A DNA stretch of 64,000 nt from Tsukamurella conjunctivitidis (GTDB lineage: Bacteria; Actinomycetota; Actinomycetes; Mycobacteriales; Mycobacteriaceae): positions 1-64,000 of the forward strand of contig NZ_VIGX01000010.1 of NCBI RefSeq assembly GCF_007858475.1, written 5' to 3'. Position numbers and translations under genes: made by a program. The notes beneath the pieces are model-generated. The model was not told where the DNA came from and did no database searches. It saw nothing but the letters and a program-made list of their open reading frames with translations. Of this stretch, positions 61,858 through 64,000 are shown piece by piece. Position 1 is the first letter of the stretch; every line of letters starts with the position of its first letter.

Positions 61858-64000
61858 ATGGCATTCGCGGCAGAGCAACCGGTGGTGGCGCACTCCGAGC
61901 ATCGGCCCATCGGGGAGATCGAGCGGGCGTCGGCCGAGTTCACGGTGGTCAGCGAGTACGAGCCGGCGGGCGACCAGCCCACGGCCATCGCCGACCTCGA
62001 ACGCAGGCTGAAGGCGGGCGAGCGGGACGTGGTGCTGCTGGGCGCCACCGGAACGGGCAAGTCGGCCACCACGGCCTGGCTGATCGAGAAGGTGCAGCGG
62101 CCCACGCTGATCATGGCGCCGAACAAGACCCTCGCGGCGCAGCTGGCGAACGAGTTGCGGGCGATGCTGCCGCACAACGCGGTCGAGTACTTCGTCTCGT
62201 ACTACGACTACTACCAGCCCGAGGCGTATATCGCGCAGTCCGATACGTACATCGAGAAGGACTCGTCCATCAACGACGACGTGGAGCGGCTCCGGCACTC
62301 CGCCACCTCGTCGCTGTTGTCGCGGCGGGATGTCGTGGTGGTCGCCTCGGTGTCGTGCATCTACGGTCTCGGCACCCCGCAGAGCTACCTCGACCGGTCG
62401 GTCCAGCTCGAGGTGGGGCAGGAGGTCGACCGGGACGCGCTGTTGCGCCTGCTCGTCGACGTGCAGTACAGCCGCAACGACACGGCCTTCACCCGGGGCT
62501 CGTTCCGCGTCCGCGGCGATACCGTCGAGATCATCCCCTCCTACGAGGAGCTCGCGATCCGGATCGAGTTCTTCGGAGACGAGATCGAGGCGCTGTACTA
62601 CCTGCACCCGCTCACCGGCGACATCGTGCGCCAGGTCGACGACCTGCGCATCTTCCCCGCCACGCACTACGTCGCCGGTCCCGAGCGGATGGCCCGTGCG
62701 ATCGAGGGCATCGAGGCCGAGCTCGAGGAGCGTCTGGCGGAGTTCGAGCGCCAGGGGAAGCTGCTCGAGGCCCAGCGGCTGCGGATGCGCACGCAGTACG
62801 ACGTGGAGATGATGCGCCAGGTCGGCTTCTGCTCCGGCATCGAGAACTACAGCCGGCACATCGACGGGCGCGAAGCGGGCTCCGCGCCGGCCACCCTCAT
62901 CGACTACTTCCCGGAGGACTTCCTCCTGGTGATCGACGAGTCCCACGTGACGGTTCCGCAGATCGGTGCGATGTTCGAGGGCGATGCATCGCGCAAACGC
63001 AACCTCGTGGACTTCGGCTTCCGGCTGCCCTCCGCCGTCGACAATCGCCCGCTGACCTGGGAGGAGTTCGAGGGCCGGATCGGGCAGACGGTGTACCTGT
63101 CCGCGACGCCGGGCCAGTACGAGCTCGGCCAGACCGGCGGCGAGTTCGTCGAGCAGGTGATCCGCCCCACGGGGCTGGTGGATCCGCAGGTGGTCATCAA
63201 GCCGACCAAGGGGCAGATCGACGACCTCATCCACGAGATCCGCGATCGCACCGAGAAGGACGAGCGGGTCCTCGTCACCACCCTCACCAAGAAGATGGCG
63301 GAGGACCTCACCGACTACCTGCTCGAAGCGGGTATCCGCGTCCGGTACCTGCACAGCGACATCGATACGCTGCGCCGCGTGGAACTGCTGCGGCAACTGC
63401 GGCTCGGCGAGTACGACGTGCTGGTCGGTATCAACCTGCTCCGTGAGGGCCTCGACCTCCCCGAGGTCTCGCTGGTCGCGATCCTCGACGCCGACAAGGA
63501 GGGCTTCCTCCGTTCCACCACCTCGCTCATCCAGACGATCGGCCGCGCGGCCCGCAACGTCTCGGGGGAGGTGCACATGTACGCCGACAAGGTGACCGAG
63601 TCGATGCGCGTCGCCATCGAGGAGACCGAGCGCCGACGGGAGAAGCAGATCGCCTACAACAAGGAGATGGGCGTCGACCCGAAGCCGCTGCGCAAGAAGA
63701 TCGCCGACATCCTCGACCAGGTGTACACGGAGGCCGACGACACGGAGCAGGCGATCGGCGGCTCGGGCCGCAACGCTACTCGCGGCCGGCGCGCCCAGGG
63801 CGAGCTGCGCTCGGCGTCCGCCGTGAGCGCCGGCATGTACGAAGGTGAGGACGTGAAGTCGATGCCGCGGGCCGAGCTCGCGGACCTGATCTCCGAGCTC
63901 ACCGATCAGATGATGAACGCGGCGCGCGAGCTGCAGTTCGAGCTCGCGGGCCGCATCCGCGACGAGATCGCCGATCTGAAGAAGGAACTGCGCGGAATGG
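61858..64000 (+). CDS. uvrB: Excinuclease ABC subunit B (partial at the right edge)
   Basis: At least 714 residues are encoded before the window ends. Walker A GATGTGKS (62-69), the damage-binding hairpin [10 protein letters not shown], motif II VIDESH near 358, and ATPGQYELG are intact. The UVR domain that contacts UvrA and UvrC begins near the edge ([20 protein letters not shown]). Only a few residues should be missing. UvrB verifies DNA lesions in nucleotide excision repair. The ATG at 61858 follows a 54-bp gap. Confidence 0.97.
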   Translation, partial: MAFAAEQPVVAHSEHRPIGEIERASAEFTVVSEYEPAGDQPTAIADLERRLKAGERDVVLLGATGTGKSATTAWLIEKVQRPTLIMAPNKTLAAQLANELRAMLPHNAVEYFVSYYDYYQPEAYIAQSDTYIEKDSSINDDVERLRHSATSSLLSRRDVVVVASVSCIYGLGTPQSYLDRSVQLEVGQEVDRDALLRLLVDVQYSRNDTAFTRGSFRVRGDTVEIIPSYEELAIRIEFFGDEIEALYYLHPLTGDIVRQVDDLRIFPATHYVAGPERMARAIEGIEAELEERLAEFERQGKLLEAQRLRMRTQYDVEMMRQVGFCSGIENYSRHIDGREAGSAPATLIDYFPEDFLLVIDESHVTVPQIGAMFEGDASRKRNLVDFGFRLPSAVDNRPLTWEEFEGRIGQTVYLSATPGQYELGQTGGEFVEQVIRPTGLVDPQVVIKPTKGQIDDLIHEIRDRTEKDERVLVTTLTKKMAEDLTDYLLEAGIRVRYLHSDIDTLRRVELLRQLRLGEYDVLVGINLLREGLDLPEVSLVAILDADKEGFLRSTTSLIQTIGRAARNVSGEVHMYADKVTESMRVAIEETERRREKQIAYNKEMGVDPKPLRKKIADILDQVYTEADDTEQAIGGSGRNATRGRRAQGELRSASAVSAGMYEGEDVKSMPRAELADLISELTDQMMNAARELQFELAGRIRDEIADLKKELRGM

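Overview
The window is about 64 kb of very GC-rich actinobacterial DNA. Its housekeeping genes run pyk, tesB, pdtaR, tRNA, polA, rpsA, coaE, uvrB, the order I know from Mycobacterium tuberculosis. A KasA/KasB-type ketoacyl synthase, an F420-dependent reductase family protein and small haem-binding secreted proteins all point to a mycolic-acid-containing member of the Mycobacteriales. Tsukamurella or Gordonia are plausible genera, but the genus cannot be settled from this sequence alone. No insertion sequence, CRISPR array or integrase is visible, and no stretch over 300 bp lacks a gene.

Layout. 1-5.7 kb: end of pyk, tesB, a membrane protein, a rhomboid protease, a cytochrome oxidase assembly-type membrane protein, PdtaR, a PhaC-like hydrolase and a tRNA with anticodon CAA. 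5.8-14 kb: a trypsin-like/NucA-type nuclease fusion, an SDR/MarR divergent pair with a clear operator, a Kas-type synthase, an MgtC-like protein, and a metal-hydrolase/TetR pair around a palindrome. 14-19.1 kb: an ethanolamine cluster (APC permease, exported HAD phosphatase, EutB, EutC) with end-overlapping genes. 19-33 kb: accessory genes including an AraC regulator, a Xi-class GST-like reductase, a DUF222-HNH protein, an epoxide-hydrolase-like enzyme, an aminoglycoside-kinase-like protein, an MFS pump with TetR, a Tat-exported phospholipase C and HEAT-repeat proteins. 33-36 kb: an SPFH/zinc-ribbon/small-membrane-protein operon. 36-40.6 kb: polA, then a retron-type reverse transcriptase preceded by a structured non-coding segment. 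40.6-45.2 kb: HAD, XRE, two haemophore-like proteins, a methyltransferase and rpsA with a strong terminator. 45.2-54.5 kb: a polyol import and catabolism cluster (ABC transporter, SorC regulator, two dehydrogenases, xylulokinase). 54.6-64 kb: a Zur-box-controlled AztD-like lipoprotein, coaE, SWIM and SNF2 proteins, TetR, DUF402, a TRM11-like methyltransferase and uvrB running off the edge.

The most interesting object is the reverse transcriptase locus after polA. The 198 bp between polA and the RT start codon contain a 16-nt inverted repeat (38691-38706 with 38829-38844). It encloses two short hairpins and one long interrupted hairpin. This is the layout of a retron msr-msd RNA with a1/a2 ends, and the RT itself has a YGDD active site and a retron-like C-terminus. 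A four-helix membrane protein follows and is a candidate partner.

The second theme is phospholipid head-group use. A secreted phospholipase C, an exported phosphatase, an ethanolamine permease and ethanolamine ammonia-lyase could form one route from phosphatidylethanolamine to acetaldehyde and ammonia. The phospholipase lies about 10 kb from the rest.
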